From NCBI RefSeq assembly GCF_027922185.1, contig NZ_BSFE01000015.1, positions 1 through 64,000 on the forward strand: DNA of 64,000 nucleotides. Reading direction: 5' to 3'. Positions within the stretch are counted from its first letter, which is position 1; the number at the start of each line of letters is the position of its first letter. This DNA is from Maricaulis virginensis. Lineage in GTDB: Bacteria; Pseudomonadota; Alphaproteobacteria; Caulobacterales; Maricaulaceae. The position numbers and the translations under genes were made by a program. Shown piece by piece: positions 17,919 to 26,553 of this stretch. The notes beneath the pieces are model-generated. The model was not told the origin of the DNA, made no database searches, and saw only the letters and a list, made by a program, of their open reading frames with translations.

Positions 17919-20570
17919 ATGTCCAAGAAAATGCTGATCGACGCAGGTCATCGCGAAGAGACCCGCGTCGTTGTCGTAGACGGTTCCAAAGTTGAGGATT
18001 TCGATTTCGAGGCGGAAGCCCGCCGGCCCATTCGCGGCAACATCTATCTCGCAAAGGTCACGCGCGTAGAGCCGTCGCTGCAGGCGGCTTTCGTCGAGTA
18101 TGGCGGCAATCGCCACGGCTTCCTGGCCTTCAACGAAATCCATCCCGACTACTACCAGATCCCCTATGAGGATCGTGTCGCCCTCGCCGAGGAAGAAGCC
18201 TCCGCCGCGCGCGAGGAGGACGAGGAACCGCATGTCGAGGAAGCCGCAGCTTCCGACGACGCCGAGGATGGCGAGGACGCTCCGGAAGCGCCGGAAACCA
18301 TCGGCGACGATTCCGAAGACGATGTGGACGATGCCCAGGCGGCCCGCCGCCGCCGGCAGATGTTCCGCAAGTACAAGATCCAGGAAGTCATCAAGCGCCG
18401 CCAGATCCTGCTGGTCCAGGTTGCCAAGGAAGAGCGCGGCAACAAGGGCGCGGCGCTGACGACCTATCTGTCGCTGGCCGGGCGCTATTGCGTGCTGATG
18501 CCGAACACGCCGCGCGGCGGCGGCATTTCCCGCAAGATCTCCAACGCGGCCGACCGCAAGCGCCTGAAATCCGTGGTGAACGAGCTCGACCTGCCCAAGG
18601 GTGTCGGCCTGATCATCCGCACCGCCGGCGCCAGCCGCACCAAGACCGAGATCAAGCGCGATGCCGACTATCTCGTCCGCCTGTGGGAGAATATCCGCGA
18701 GCTGACGCTGAAGTCCGTCGCGCCGGCGCTGATCTATGAGGAAGGCAATCTGGTCAAGCGGGCCATCCGCGATCTCTACGACAAGGAGATCGACAGCGTA
18801 CTGGTCGAGGGCGAGGAGGCCTACAAGGAGGCCAAGGCCTTCATGCGGATGCTGATGCCGTCGCATGCCAAGAAGGTGCAGCACTACAAGGAGACCGTGC
18901 CGCTCTTCCTGCAGCACCAGGTCGAGGCACAGCTGGAAGCGATCTACTCGCCGATCGCGCCGCTCAAATCCGGTGGCTATATCGTCATCAACCCGACCGA
19001 GGCCCTGGTTTCCATCGACGTCAATTCGGGCCGCTCCACGCGTGAGCGGAATATCGAGGCGACGGCGCTGAAGACCAATATGGAGGCCGCTGCCGAAGCG
19101 GCCCGCCAGATGCGTCTGCGCGACCTGGCCGGTCTCATCGTGATCGATTTCATCGACATGGATGAGAACAAGAATAACCGGGCCGTCGAAAAGAAGATGA
19201 AGGACGTGCTCAAGCGCGACCGGGCCCGCCTGCAGGTCGGCCGCATCTCGCAGTTCGGCCTGATGGAAATCTCGCGCCAGCGGCGGCGGACCAGCCTGCT
19301 CGAAGGCTCGACCGTCCCCTGCCCGACCTGCCGCGGTTCCGGCCATCTGCGCTCCACCGAGTCGAGCGCCCTCGTCGCCCTGCGCGGCCTGGAGCGCGAG
19401 GCCACGCGCGGCAAGGCAAAGCGCGTGCGCATCTCGCTGCCGACTGCCGTTGCGATCTACATTCTCAACGACAAGCGCGATCACCTGCTGGCGATCGAGC
19501 AGCGCTTCGCCATTCGCATCGCCGTGGCCGCAGACGACACGATCATGGCGCCGGAATTCACGATCGAGGCGCTGGAAAGCCGCGAACCGGGCGACGAACT
19601 GCCCGTCGCACCGCTCTCCGTCGAGTCGATCGAGGAGATCGATATCCCCGATCCGGTGGAAATCGAGGACGAGGCCGAGGAGAGCCGCGAAGCTTCCAGC
19701 CGCCGGCGCCGCCGCCGGCGCCGCCGCAAGCCGGGTTCCGGCGAGGACACGTCCAGCGCGATGGATGTGATCAAGGTCGAGGATGGCGATGCCACCGAAG
19801 CGGCCGATACCGGTTCTGACGAAGACGGCACCGAAGACGGTGACGATCAGCCCCGCAAGCGCCGCCGCCGCGGCCGCCGGGGTGGCCGTGGCCGCCGCCG
19901 CACTGCCGAGGGGCAGAACGACGAGCAGACCGCTGACAGCGACGTCATCGAGGGCGAAGCCCGCGAGGTGATCGAAGACGCGCCGGCCGAGGAGGCCGGA
20001 GCCGTGGCCGAGCCGGTTGCCGACGCCGGGACCGTCGAGGAACCGGCTGCGGAAGAAAAACCCAAGCCGAAGCGCCGGACCCGCCGCAAGAAGACGGACG
20101 AGACCGATGCCGCCGCCGAGGCGGCCCCTGCCGCGGAAGCCGTCCAGGCCGAGGCGCAGGAAGCCGCCGAAGCACCGGCTGCCGAGGAGGAAAAGCCCAA
20201 GCGCCGGACCCGCCGGCCGCGCAAGAAGCCGGCCGACGCCGAGGCTGCACCGGCCGAAGAAGCCCAGGCTGAAGCGCCCGCCGAACCGGCTGCAGAGCCG
20301 GTGGCGGAGGAGAAGCCCAAGCCGAAACGCCGGGCGCCGCGCCGCAAGAAAGCCGAACCGGAAACCGCGCCGGCAACCGAGGCCGAGGCTCCGGCCGAGG
20401 ACACCGCGACCGAAGAACCGGCTTCGGAGCCGGCTGAGGAACCGAGCCCGGAACCGGAAGCCCGGCCTGAACCGGCCGCTGCCGATGCGGGCGGCAAGGC
20501 CGACTCCAAGGCTGACGACAAGCCCAAGCGCCGCGGCTGGTGGAACCGGACCGGCCTGTTCGGCAACTGA
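17919..20570 (+). CDS. rne: Ribonuclease E
   Basis: RNase E (883 residues) is the main endoribonuclease of mRNA decay and rRNA/tRNA processing, and a degradosome scaffold. The N-terminal S1 domain (GNIYLAKVTRVEPSLQAAFV) is split by an acidic insert at about residues 87-142. The DNase I-like catalytic centre has Asp in SIDVNSGRST (near 367) and VIDFIDMD (near 410). The zinc-link CPTC is at 468-471. From about residue 590 the protein is a low-complexity tail alternating acidic Ala/Glu/Pro stretches with basic patches of KPKPKRRTRRKK type, expected to bind RNA and partner proteins. AGGAGA 8 nt upstream fixes the start. Confidence 0.97.
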   Translation: MSKKMLIDAGHREETRVVVVDGSKVEDFDFEAEARRPIRGNIYLAKVTRVEPSLQAAFVEYGGNRHGFLAFNEIHPDYYQIPYEDRVALAEEEASAAREEDEEPHVEEAAASDDAEDGEDAPEAPETIGDDSEDDVDDAQAARRRRQMFRKYKIQEVIKRRQILLVQVAKEERGNKGAALTTYLSLAGRYCVLMPNTPRGGGISRKISNAADRKRLKSVVNELDLPKGVGLIIRTAGASRTKTEIKRDADYLVRLWENIRELTLKSVAPALIYEEGNLVKRAIRDLYDKEIDSVLVEGEEAYKEAKAFMRMLMPSHAKKVQHYKETVPLFLQHQVEAQLEAIYSPIAPLKSGGYIVINPTEALVSIDVNSGRSTRERNIEATALKTNMEAAAEAARQMRLRDLAGLIVIDFIDMDENKNNRAVEKKMKDVLKRDRARLQVGRISQFGLMEISRQRRRTSLLEGSTVPCPTCRGSGHLRSTESSALVALRGLEREATRGKAKRVRISLPTAVAIYILNDKRDHLLAIEQRFAIRIAVAADDTIMAPEFTIEALESREPGDELPVAPLSVESIEEIDIPDPVEIEDEAEESREASSRRRRRRRRRKPGSGEDTSSAMDVIKVEDGDATEAADTGSDEDGTEDGDDQPRKRRRRGRRGGRGRRRTAEGQNDEQTADSDVIEGEAREVIEDAPAEEAGAVAEPVADAGTVEEPAAEEKPKPKRRTRRKKTDETDAAAEAAPAAEAVQAEAQEAAEAPAAEEEKPKRRTRRPRKKPADAEAAPAEEAQAEAPAEPAAEPVAEEKPKPKRRAPRRKKAEPETAPATEAEAPAEDTATEEPASEPAEEPSPEPEARPEPAAADAGGKADSKADDKPKRRGWWNRTGLFGN

Positions 20571-20576
20571 TCGCAG

Positions 20577-20617
20577 ACCGGCCCGGACTCTCGCGCGCAC
20601 AGCGAGGCCGGGCCGGT
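20577..20617 (+). terminator. Hairpin after rne
   Basis: ACCGGCCCGG (20577-20586) pairs with CCGGGCCGGT (20608-20617). A second stem (CTCGC/GCGAG) forms inside the loop. The T-tract is poor (TTGCCTT), so termination may be inefficient or depend on other factors. Confidence 0.6.
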
Positions 20618-20750
20618 TGCCTTCGTGGCACCGCGGCTTGCACGCGGGCTTGCACAGCGGGCCGGCGCGCCTAAATCACCGGGTAGCGCATGGGGATGGC
20701 GCTGCTATCATGCAGGCATGAAAAGGCGGGGGCCGAGTAGTGGAGGCAGG

Positions 20751-22121
20751 ATGTCCGTCCTGAAAACCATCGCCGCAGCTGTCAGTCTTGCCGTGACCGC
20801 CCAATCGGCAGGCTGGGCACAGTCGCTGATCCGCGACACCGAGATCGAGCATATCATGCGCGGATATGCCGACCCGATCATCGAGGCTGCCGGCCTCAAT
20901 CCCAATGATGTCGATTTCTATCTGGTCGCCGATCCGGAGATCAACGCATTCGTGACGGGCGGCCAGAACATCTTCATGCACACCGGCATGATCGTGGAAG
21001 CCGATACGCCCAACCAGCTCAAGGGCGTCATCGCTCACGAAACCGGCCACATCACCGGCGCCCACCTGGCGCGCTCCGGCGACGCCATGTCCGCTGCACG
21101 GGCCCCCATGTTCGTCAGCCTCGGCCTGGGCGTACTGGCCGCACTGGCCGGCGAAGGCGGCGCTGCCGGTGCGCTGATGGCCTCGAGCCAGCAATTCGGC
21201 GCCCTGTCCTTCCTCACCTACTCCCGCGCTCAGGAAGCCAGCGCCGACCAGGCCGCGCTTCAGTTCCTGGAAGCGGCCGGCGAGAATCCGGAAGGCCTTG
21301 TCGGCTTTTTCGAGCGCTTCCGCTATCAGGAAGTAATGTCCCAGGCCCGGCGCTTCCCCTATTTCCGCTCGCACCCGCTGTCATCGGACCGGATCCAGTC
21401 GCTGCGCCGCGGCGTGGCGGCGTCGCCCTATTCCGGCCAGCCGGACTCCCCGGAAGACATTGCCGAACTGCGCCGCATCCAGGCCAAGATCTATGGCTTT
21501 CTTGTAGAGCCGGAATACGTCTTTTTCCGCTATCCGGAGAGCGATACTTCGCTGCCAGCGCGCTATGCCCGGGCCGTGGCCTATTATCATGATGCCCGCC
21601 TGGAGCGCGCGGTCGAGGAGATCGAGAGCCTGCTCGCGGAGGAACCGGACAATCCCTATTTCCACGAGCTTCACGGCCAGATGCTGTTCGAGAGCGGCCA
21701 TCCCGAAGAGGCGATCGCGCCGCACCGGCGTTCGGTCGAGCTTGAGCCGACCGCGCCGCTGCTGCGGGTCAATCTGGCGATTGCCATGATCGCGACCGAG
21801 AATCCGGATTATCGCGAAGAGGCGGCCCAGCACCTGCGCGTTGCGCTCGACATCGAGCCGGACAACGCCTTCGCCTGGTACCAGCTCTCCATCCTGCACG
21901 ACCGCAATGGCGATACCGCCCTCGCCCAGCTGGCCGTCGCGGAACAGGCCTTTGCCGTCGGCGACCGGATGCGGGCCTACCAGTTCGCCATGCGGGCCCG
22001 CGAAGGCCTCGACCAGGGAACCACCTCCTGGTTCCGCGCCACGGAAATCCAGGCCGTTTCGCAACCGACCGAGGACGATCTGCGCGAAATGCGACGCCGT
22101 GAACGTCAGCGGATGAACTGA
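20751..22121 (+). CDS. Periplasmic M48 metalloprotease with TPR domain (BepA/YfgC-like)
   Basis: This exported protein of 456 residues has a signal peptide (about 1-25, ending near GWAQ), an M48 zinc protease domain and a C-terminal TPR region. The metal site is HETGH in GVIAHETGHITGAHLARSG, and the third ligand Glu is in SRAQEASADQAAL. The TPR part (about 260-440) has repeats such as HELHGQMLFESGHPEEAIAPHRR. This matches BepA, which acts in LptD/BAM outer-membrane protein quality control. The start at 20751 follows GGAGG; an upstream in-frame ATG at 20718 has no such site. The following gene starts 14 nt after the stop. Confidence 0.9.
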   Translation: MSVLKTIAAAVSLAVTAQSAGWAQSLIRDTEIEHIMRGYADPIIEAAGLNPNDVDFYLVADPEINAFVTGGQNIFMHTGMIVEADTPNQLKGVIAHETGHITGAHLARSGDAMSAARAPMFVSLGLGVLAALAGEGGAAGALMASSQQFGALSFLTYSRAQEASADQAALQFLEAAGENPEGLVGFFERFRYQEVMSQARRFPYFRSHPLSSDRIQSLRRGVAASPYSGQPDSPEDIAELRRIQAKIYGFLVEPEYVFFRYPESDTSLPARYARAVAYYHDARLERAVEEIESLLAEEPDNPYFHELHGQMLFESGHPEEAIAPHRRSVELEPTAPLLRVNLAIAMIATENPDYREEAAQHLRVALDIEPDNAFAWYQLSILHDRNGDTALAQLAVAEQAFAVGDRMRAYQFAMRAREGLDQGTTSWFRATEIQAVSQPTEDDLREMRRRERQRMN

Positions 22122-22135
22122 CGGACTGCCGGGCT

Positions 22136-23314
22136 GTGACACCGCCTCCCGCCGATGACGACCGGTCCTCGCCGGAGCTGACCCTGCGTTCGGTCACCGG
22201 GCTGTCCGGGATCGAACCGGCCGCCTGGGACGCCGTGGCGAATCCGCCCGGCTCGGAATACGACCCGTTCATCAGCTGGGACTTCCTTGAAGCGCTCGAA
22301 GCCAGCGGCTGTGTCGGCGAAGAAGCCGGCTGGCTGCCGCGCCACCTCATTGTCGAAGACGCATCGGGGCGGCTGCGCGGGGCCTTGCCGCTTTACCTGA
22401 AAACCCATTCCATGGGCGAATACGTCTTCGATCATGGCTGGGCCGACGCCTATGAACGCGCCGGCGGACAATATTTCCCCAAACTGCTGACCGCCGTGCC
22501 CTTTTCGCCGGTGACCGGGCGGCGGATCCTGTCCGGCGAGGCCGGTATCCGCCGCGCGCTGGCGGCCGCCGCCATCCAGACCGTGCAGCAATGGGGCCTG
22601 TCCGGCTGGCATGTGAATTTTCCGGCGCAGGCCGAATGGACCGAGCTGGCAGGCTACGGTCTGCTGCAGCGCCTCGACCGCCAGTACATCTGGTCCAATC
22701 GCGGCTATGCCGATTATGACGCCTTTCTCGCCGACCTTTCCTCGCGCAAGCGCAAGGCCCTGCGCAAGGAGCGGCGCGAGGCCCAGGCCGGTATCGAGAT
22801 CGAACATCTCTCCGGCGGCGCGCTGCAGCCGGCACACTGGGACGTCTTCTTCGCCTGTTACCAGGAAACCGGGTCGCGCAAATGGGGTTATCCCTACCTC
22901 AACCGCGCCTTTTTCGACCTGCTGCACCGGCGCATGGCCGACCGGGTGATCCTGGTGATGGCCAGGAAGGAGGGGCGCTATATCGCCAGCGCGCTGAACC
23001 TTGCCGGTTCGAACGCCCTCTATGGCCGCTACTGGGGACGTCTGGACGACCATCCCTTCCTGCATTTCGAGCTGTGCTACCACCAGGCCATCGATATCGC
23101 GATCGCGCGCGGTCTCGACCGTGTTGAAGCCGGGGCCCAGGGCGAACACAAGCTGGCACGCGGCTACCGGCCCCGCCCGGTCTATTCGGCACACCATATC
23201 GAGAATGAAGGCTTCCGCGACGCGGTTGCCGATTTTCTCGTTCGCGAACGCGCCGCCGTGGAGACGGATATCGCATTGCAGGATGCGGAGAGCCCGTTCA
23301 GGCGCGAGAACTGA
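22136..23314 (+). CDS. FemAB/GNAT-like protein of the DUF482 (COG3146) family
   Basis: This 392-residue cytosolic protein of the peptidogalycan biosynthesis/recognition (DUF482, FemAB_like) family has a tandem GNAT fold. Recognisable blocks include YDPFISWDFLEALEASGC, LPLYLKTHSMGEYVFDHGWADAY, RKRKALRKERREAQ and a GRYWGRL...HFELCYHQAID segment near residue 300. Relatives of FemAB transfer amino acids from aminoacyl-tRNA, but the substrate of this branch is not established. The start is a GTG 14 nt after the M48 gene, so the two are probably cotranscribed. No better in-frame start was seen. Confidence 0.85.
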   Translation: MTPPPADDDRSSPELTLRSVTGLSGIEPAAWDAVANPPGSEYDPFISWDFLEALEASGCVGEEAGWLPRHLIVEDASGRLRGALPLYLKTHSMGEYVFDHGWADAYERAGGQYFPKLLTAVPFSPVTGRRILSGEAGIRRALAAAAIQTVQQWGLSGWHVNFPAQAEWTELAGYGLLQRLDRQYIWSNRGYADYDAFLADLSSRKRKALRKERREAQAGIEIEHLSGGALQPAHWDVFFACYQETGSRKWGYPYLNRAFFDLLHRRMADRVILVMARKEGRYIASALNLAGSNALYGRYWGRLDDHPFLHFELCYHQAIDIAIARGLDRVEAGAQGEHKLARGYRPRPVYSAHHIENEGFRDAVADFLVRERAAVETDIALQDAESPFRREN

Positions 23315-23437
23315 CAAAGATCGTGTCTGACGGACATTTACCGAAGTGCACCACTTTCAACCTGCGCACGAAGCCGTCATCATCATTCTCCCTGACGATA
23401 TGGCAGACCTTTTCGAACCACACCAAGGAGACAGGGC

Positions 23438-23875
23438 ATGAGCCTGGAAGGCGCCTACGATCCCGAAAATATCTTCGCGAAAATCCTGAAGGGCGAGATG
23501 CCGTGCGTGAAGGTCTATGAGGACGAGCACGTGATCTCGTTCATGGACATTTTCCCGCAAGCCCCGGGGCATACGCTCGTCGTGCCGCGCGAGCCGGTGC
23601 GCAATGCACTGGAAATGACGGACGGGGCCCTGCAGGCGACGATCGTGAGGGTCAAGCGGATCGCCAATGCGGTGAAGTCAGCCCTCGAGCCGGACGGGAT
23701 CGTGATCACCCAGTTCAATGGTGCGCCGGCCGGGCAGACCATTTTTCACGTCCACTTCCACATCATTCCGCGCATGGACGGTGTGGCCCTGGGCGCGCAT
23801 GGCAGCGGCCAGGCGGATATGGACGAGTTGAAGGCACAGGCCGCGAAGATCGCCGCGGCGATCGAGATGCGCTAG
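23438..23875 (+). CDS. HIT family protein
   Basis: This 145-residue histidine-triad nucleotide-binding protein has the catalytic motif HVHFHIIP near residues 107-114, and QFNGAPAGQTIFH just before it. HIT proteins hydrolyse nucleoside phosphoramidates or related AMP conjugates; the in vivo substrate here is unknown. AAGGAGA 9 nt upstream of the ATG is a strong ribosome binding site. The stop overlaps a small convergent gene by 4 nt. Confidence 0.94.
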   Translation: MSLEGAYDPENIFAKILKGEMPCVKVYEDEHVISFMDIFPQAPGHTLVVPREPVRNALEMTDGALQATIVRVKRIANAVKSALEPDGIVITQFNGAPAGQTIFHVHFHIIPRMDGVALGAHGSGQADMDELKAQAAKIAAAIEMR

Positions 23876-24093
23876 ACGATCTCGCGCGAAGCGGGTCCGG
23901 TCTGGCCATAGGCTGCGTTCGATACGTCAGGCGCCTGTGTCTGTGCCTGCATCGCCTCGCGCTCCTCCAGCCACAGCAGCAAGGCCTGCTCCAGAATGGC
24001 GCTGAACCCGTGCGGGCCGAGGTGGCGGGCGGCCCGGCGCACGAGTGCGTCAGGCAGATCGACGGAAAGGGTACGCTTTGTGACAGGTGGCAT
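23872..24093 (-). CDS. Small ribbon-helix-helix-like protein
   Basis: This 73-residue protein opens TKRTLSVDLPDALVRRAARHLG, the strand-helix pattern of Arc/CopG-type DNA-binding proteins. A second helix (SAILEQALLLWLEEREAM) follows. AGGAC 6 nt upstream of the ATG supports translation. No toxin partner is adjacent: its neighbours are a convergent HIT gene and a membrane protein on the same strand. It could be an orphan antitoxin or a regulator; neither can be shown. Confidence 0.6.
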   Translation of the reverse strand: MPPVTKRTLSVDLPDALVRRAARHLGPHGFSAILEQALLLWLEEREAMQAQTQAPDVSNAAYGQTGPASREIV

Positions 24094-24200
24094 GGTCGTG
24101 TCCTGAAGGCCGGGGAGAACGAGCGGGACACCGCATAGAATATGCGCATCTTTTTTCAGGTAGCGTGTCCGTCGTCACGCGCAATTTCCTGCGGGCGCGT

Positions 24201-24614
24201 TCAGCGCAACCGGCCCTCGAATACGAGGATCACGAGCAAGGCAATGATCATGCCTTGCAGCGTGAAGGAAAACAACGTCCAGGAATCGACCGCGACCATG
24301 TTCGAGAACACGACATTGCCGGTCATCATCACCCATTCCGCCCGGTCGAGCACGAAGGACAGGATGAAGGCCGGCAGGGCCCACCAGCGCTGTTTCCACA
24401 CCAGAACCAGCACCACGGCATTCATGATCACGTGGGAGAAGAACAGGACTTCCTGGGTGACGGTCAGCGATGACACGAAGGTCCGCGCCGCATCGGTATC
24501 CGCCCACAGGCCCAGCCGGGCCGAGATATCGTGCAGCGCCCAGTAGCCCGCATAGATCACCTGAACGGCGACCAGGCTCACAAGGGCAAGATAGGGCAGG
24601 CCAGACCGGTGCAT
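24201..24614 (-). CDS. Hypothetical membrane protein, four helices
   Basis: I do not recognise this family. The 137-residue protein has four hydrophobic segments, with charged loops such as DISARLGLWADTDAARTF and SFVLDRAEWVMMTG, and ends EGRLR. Two ATGs are possible, 24620 and 24614. GAGGA sits 1 nt before the first and 7 nt before the second, so 24614 is chosen. It lies 97 nt downstream of recQ on the same strand and could share its transcript. Confidence 0.7.
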   Translation of the reverse strand: MHRSGLPYLALVSLVAVQVIYAGYWALHDISARLGLWADTDAARTFVSSLTVTQEVLFFSHVIMNAVVLVLVWKQRWWALPAFILSFVLDRAEWVMMTGNVVFSNMVAVDSWTLFSFTLQGMIIALLVILVFEGRLR

Positions 24615-24711
24615 GTCCATTCCTCGGCGTGAGCGTGATTGAGGCCATGAAATGGCGGGGCTGTCACCCGCACATACCTCGCAAAGGGAGCGCCTGGCTG
24701 CAATTAAACCC

Positions 24712-26508
24712 TCAGCTGCGCCCGGCGATCACGTCCAGAAAGGCCGCGCCGTACTCGCCCAGCTTCTTCGGCCCCACGCCCTTCACCAGGCCAAGATCGT
24801 CGATCGTTGCCGGTTTCAGACGGCACATCTCGATCAGGGTGGCATCGGCGAACACGACATAGGCCGGCACATTGCGCTCGGCGGCGAGCGTCTTGCGCAG
24901 GCCTTTCAGCTCGGCCAGCAGGCCGGTATCGATATCCGCGTCATCGGGCAGCGCCGTCATCTTCTGGCGCCGCTTTTCCTGCCGGGAGAGGGTGATCTCG
25001 CGGATTTCCAGACGCTCGCGCCCTTTCAGCACCGCATCGCCGGACGGCGTCAGCTTCAGCGCCCCGAAGCCCTCGATATCGAGTTCGAGAAAACCGCCTG
25101 CCAGGCATTGCCGCACCAGGCCCTGCCAGAAGGGTTTGGGCCGGTCGGCGCCAACGCCCCAGGTCGGCAGCTGGTCATGGCCGCGCTCGCGGATCTTTTC
25201 GGTATCGGCCCCGCGCACCACATCGATGACATGGGCCGCACCGAAACGCTGTCCGGTCCGCACGATGGCCGACATCAGGATCTGCGCCTCGCGCGTGCCG
25301 TCGACGAGCTGGGGCGGATCGACACAGACATCGCAGTTTCCGCACGGCTTGCCGCCCGTCTCGCCGAAATAGGCCAGCAGCGCCAGCCGCCGGCAGCGCG
25401 TCGCCTCGCAATAGGCCAGGAGCGCATCCAGACGCTTGTGCTCGCGCCGCTTGTGAGCATCGTCCTCGCCGTCCTGGTCGATGAATTGCCGCCGCATGCG
25501 CGCGTCCGACAGGCCGAAGAACATCATCGCCTCGGCCGGCCGCCCGTCCCGGCCCGCGCGGCCGATTTCCTGATAATAGGCCTCCATCGAGCCCGGCATG
25601 GCGAGGTGAACGACATAGCGGATATCCGGCTTGTCGATCCCCATACCGAAAGCGATGGTCGCCACCATCACCACGGCACTCTCCGCCATGAAGATTTCCT
25701 GGTTCTCGCGCCGCACGGCCGCGTCCAGGCCGGCATGATAGGGCAAGGCGCGATAGCCTTCGGCGACCAGCACCTCGGCGATCGCCTCGGTGTCCTTGCG
25801 CGACAGGCAATAGACGATGCCGGACACGTCGCGCCGGTCCTTCAGATAGTCCAGCAATTGCGCCCTGGCCTTCGCCTTCGGCTCGACACCCAGGAAGAGG
25901 TTGGGCCGGTCGAAACCGTGCACCACGATCTCCCCGCCCCCGCCGAACAGTTTGGCGGCGATATCCTCCCGAGTGGCCGCATCCGCCGTTGCCGTGAAGG
26001 CCGCCAGCCGGGCGCCGGGGAAGCGGGTCCGCAGGGCGGCGAGCTGTTCGTATTCCGGCCGGAAACTGGCGCCCCACTTGGAGATACAGTGCGCCTCGTC
26101 GACCACGAAGAGCGCCGGCGCGACGGGCTCCAGCGCTGCCAGCATGCGTCCGGTCATCAGGCGCTCGGGCGACAGGTAGAGCAGCTTGATCTCGCCGGCC
26201 TGGAAGCGCCGCCAGTCCTCGACATTGTCCTCGCGCATGCGGCCGGAATGGATCGCGGCCGCCGCCACGCCGTTCGCCTTCAGCGCGGCGACCTGATCGT
26301 CCATCAGCGCCGTGAGCGGCGACACCACGATGGTCGGACCGTCCAGCAGCAGGGCCGGCACCTGGTAGCACAGCGACTTGCCCGCCCCGGTCGGCATGAC
26401 GCACAGGGTGGGCGTGCCGTCGAGGATATGGTCGACAATACCGGCCTGGCCGGGCCGGAAAGCGTCGAAGCCGAAGACGGATTGCAGGATGGAGCGCGGA
26501 TCGGACAT
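24712..26508 (-). CDS. recQ: ATP-dependent DNA helicase RecQ
   Basis: This 598-residue 3'-5' helicase acts in recombination and repair of stalled forks. Walker A is PTGAGKSLCYQVPAL, the DEAH box is VDEAHCISKWG, and the helicase C-terminal block has GIVYCLSRKDTE and QEIGRAGRDGRP. The RQC zinc-binding cysteines follow (YCEATRCRR and CGNCDVC). An HRDC domain closes the protein (about 520-598). The start at 26508 lies about 10 nt after GGGAGG; an ATG nearer to that site is too close. The S41 peptidase gene is 45 nt upstream on the same strand. Confidence 0.95.
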   Translation of the reverse strand: MSDPRSILQSVFGFDAFRPGQAGIVDHILDGTPTLCVMPTGAGKSLCYQVPALLLDGPTIVVSPLTALMDDQVAALKANGVAAAAIHSGRMREDNVEDWRRFQAGEIKLLYLSPERLMTGRMLAALEPVAPALFVVDEAHCISKWGASFRPEYEQLAALRTRFPGARLAAFTATADAATREDIAAKLFGGGGEIVVHGFDRPNLFLGVEPKAKARAQLLDYLKDRRDVSGIVYCLSRKDTEAIAEVLVAEGYRALPYHAGLDAAVRRENQEIFMAESAVVMVATIAFGMGIDKPDIRYVVHLAMPGSMEAYYQEIGRAGRDGRPAEAMMFFGLSDARMRRQFIDQDGEDDAHKRREHKRLDALLAYCEATRCRRLALLAYFGETGGKPCGNCDVCVDPPQLVDGTREAQILMSAIVRTGQRFGAAHVIDVVRGADTEKIRERGHDQLPTWGVGADRPKPFWQGLVRQCLAGGFLELDIEGFGALKLTPSGDAVLKGRERLEIREITLSRQEKRRQKMTALPDDADIDTGLLAELKGLRKTLAAERNVPAYVVFADATLIEMCRLKPATIDDLGLVKGVGPKKLGEYGAAFLDVIAGRS

Positions 26509-26553
26509 GCGGGGCATCCCTCCCGACCTGCCCGCATCCGTCAAGCCAGCGGG

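Noticed and set aside
19950..20530. Repetitive DNA in the rne tail as a possible repeat array or CRISPR
   Set aside because: The repeats are imperfect, in frame and encode the low-complexity RNase E tail; there are no uniform spacers.
17916..20600. An 894-codon minus-strand frame mirroring rne
   Set aside because: Gly/Arg/Leu-rich mirror of the RNase E low-complexity tail; rne motifs are conclusive.
23872..24200. Toxin-antitoxin pair involving the ribbon-helix-helix protein
   Set aside because: No adjacent toxin-like gene is present; the next gene is a four-helix membrane protein.
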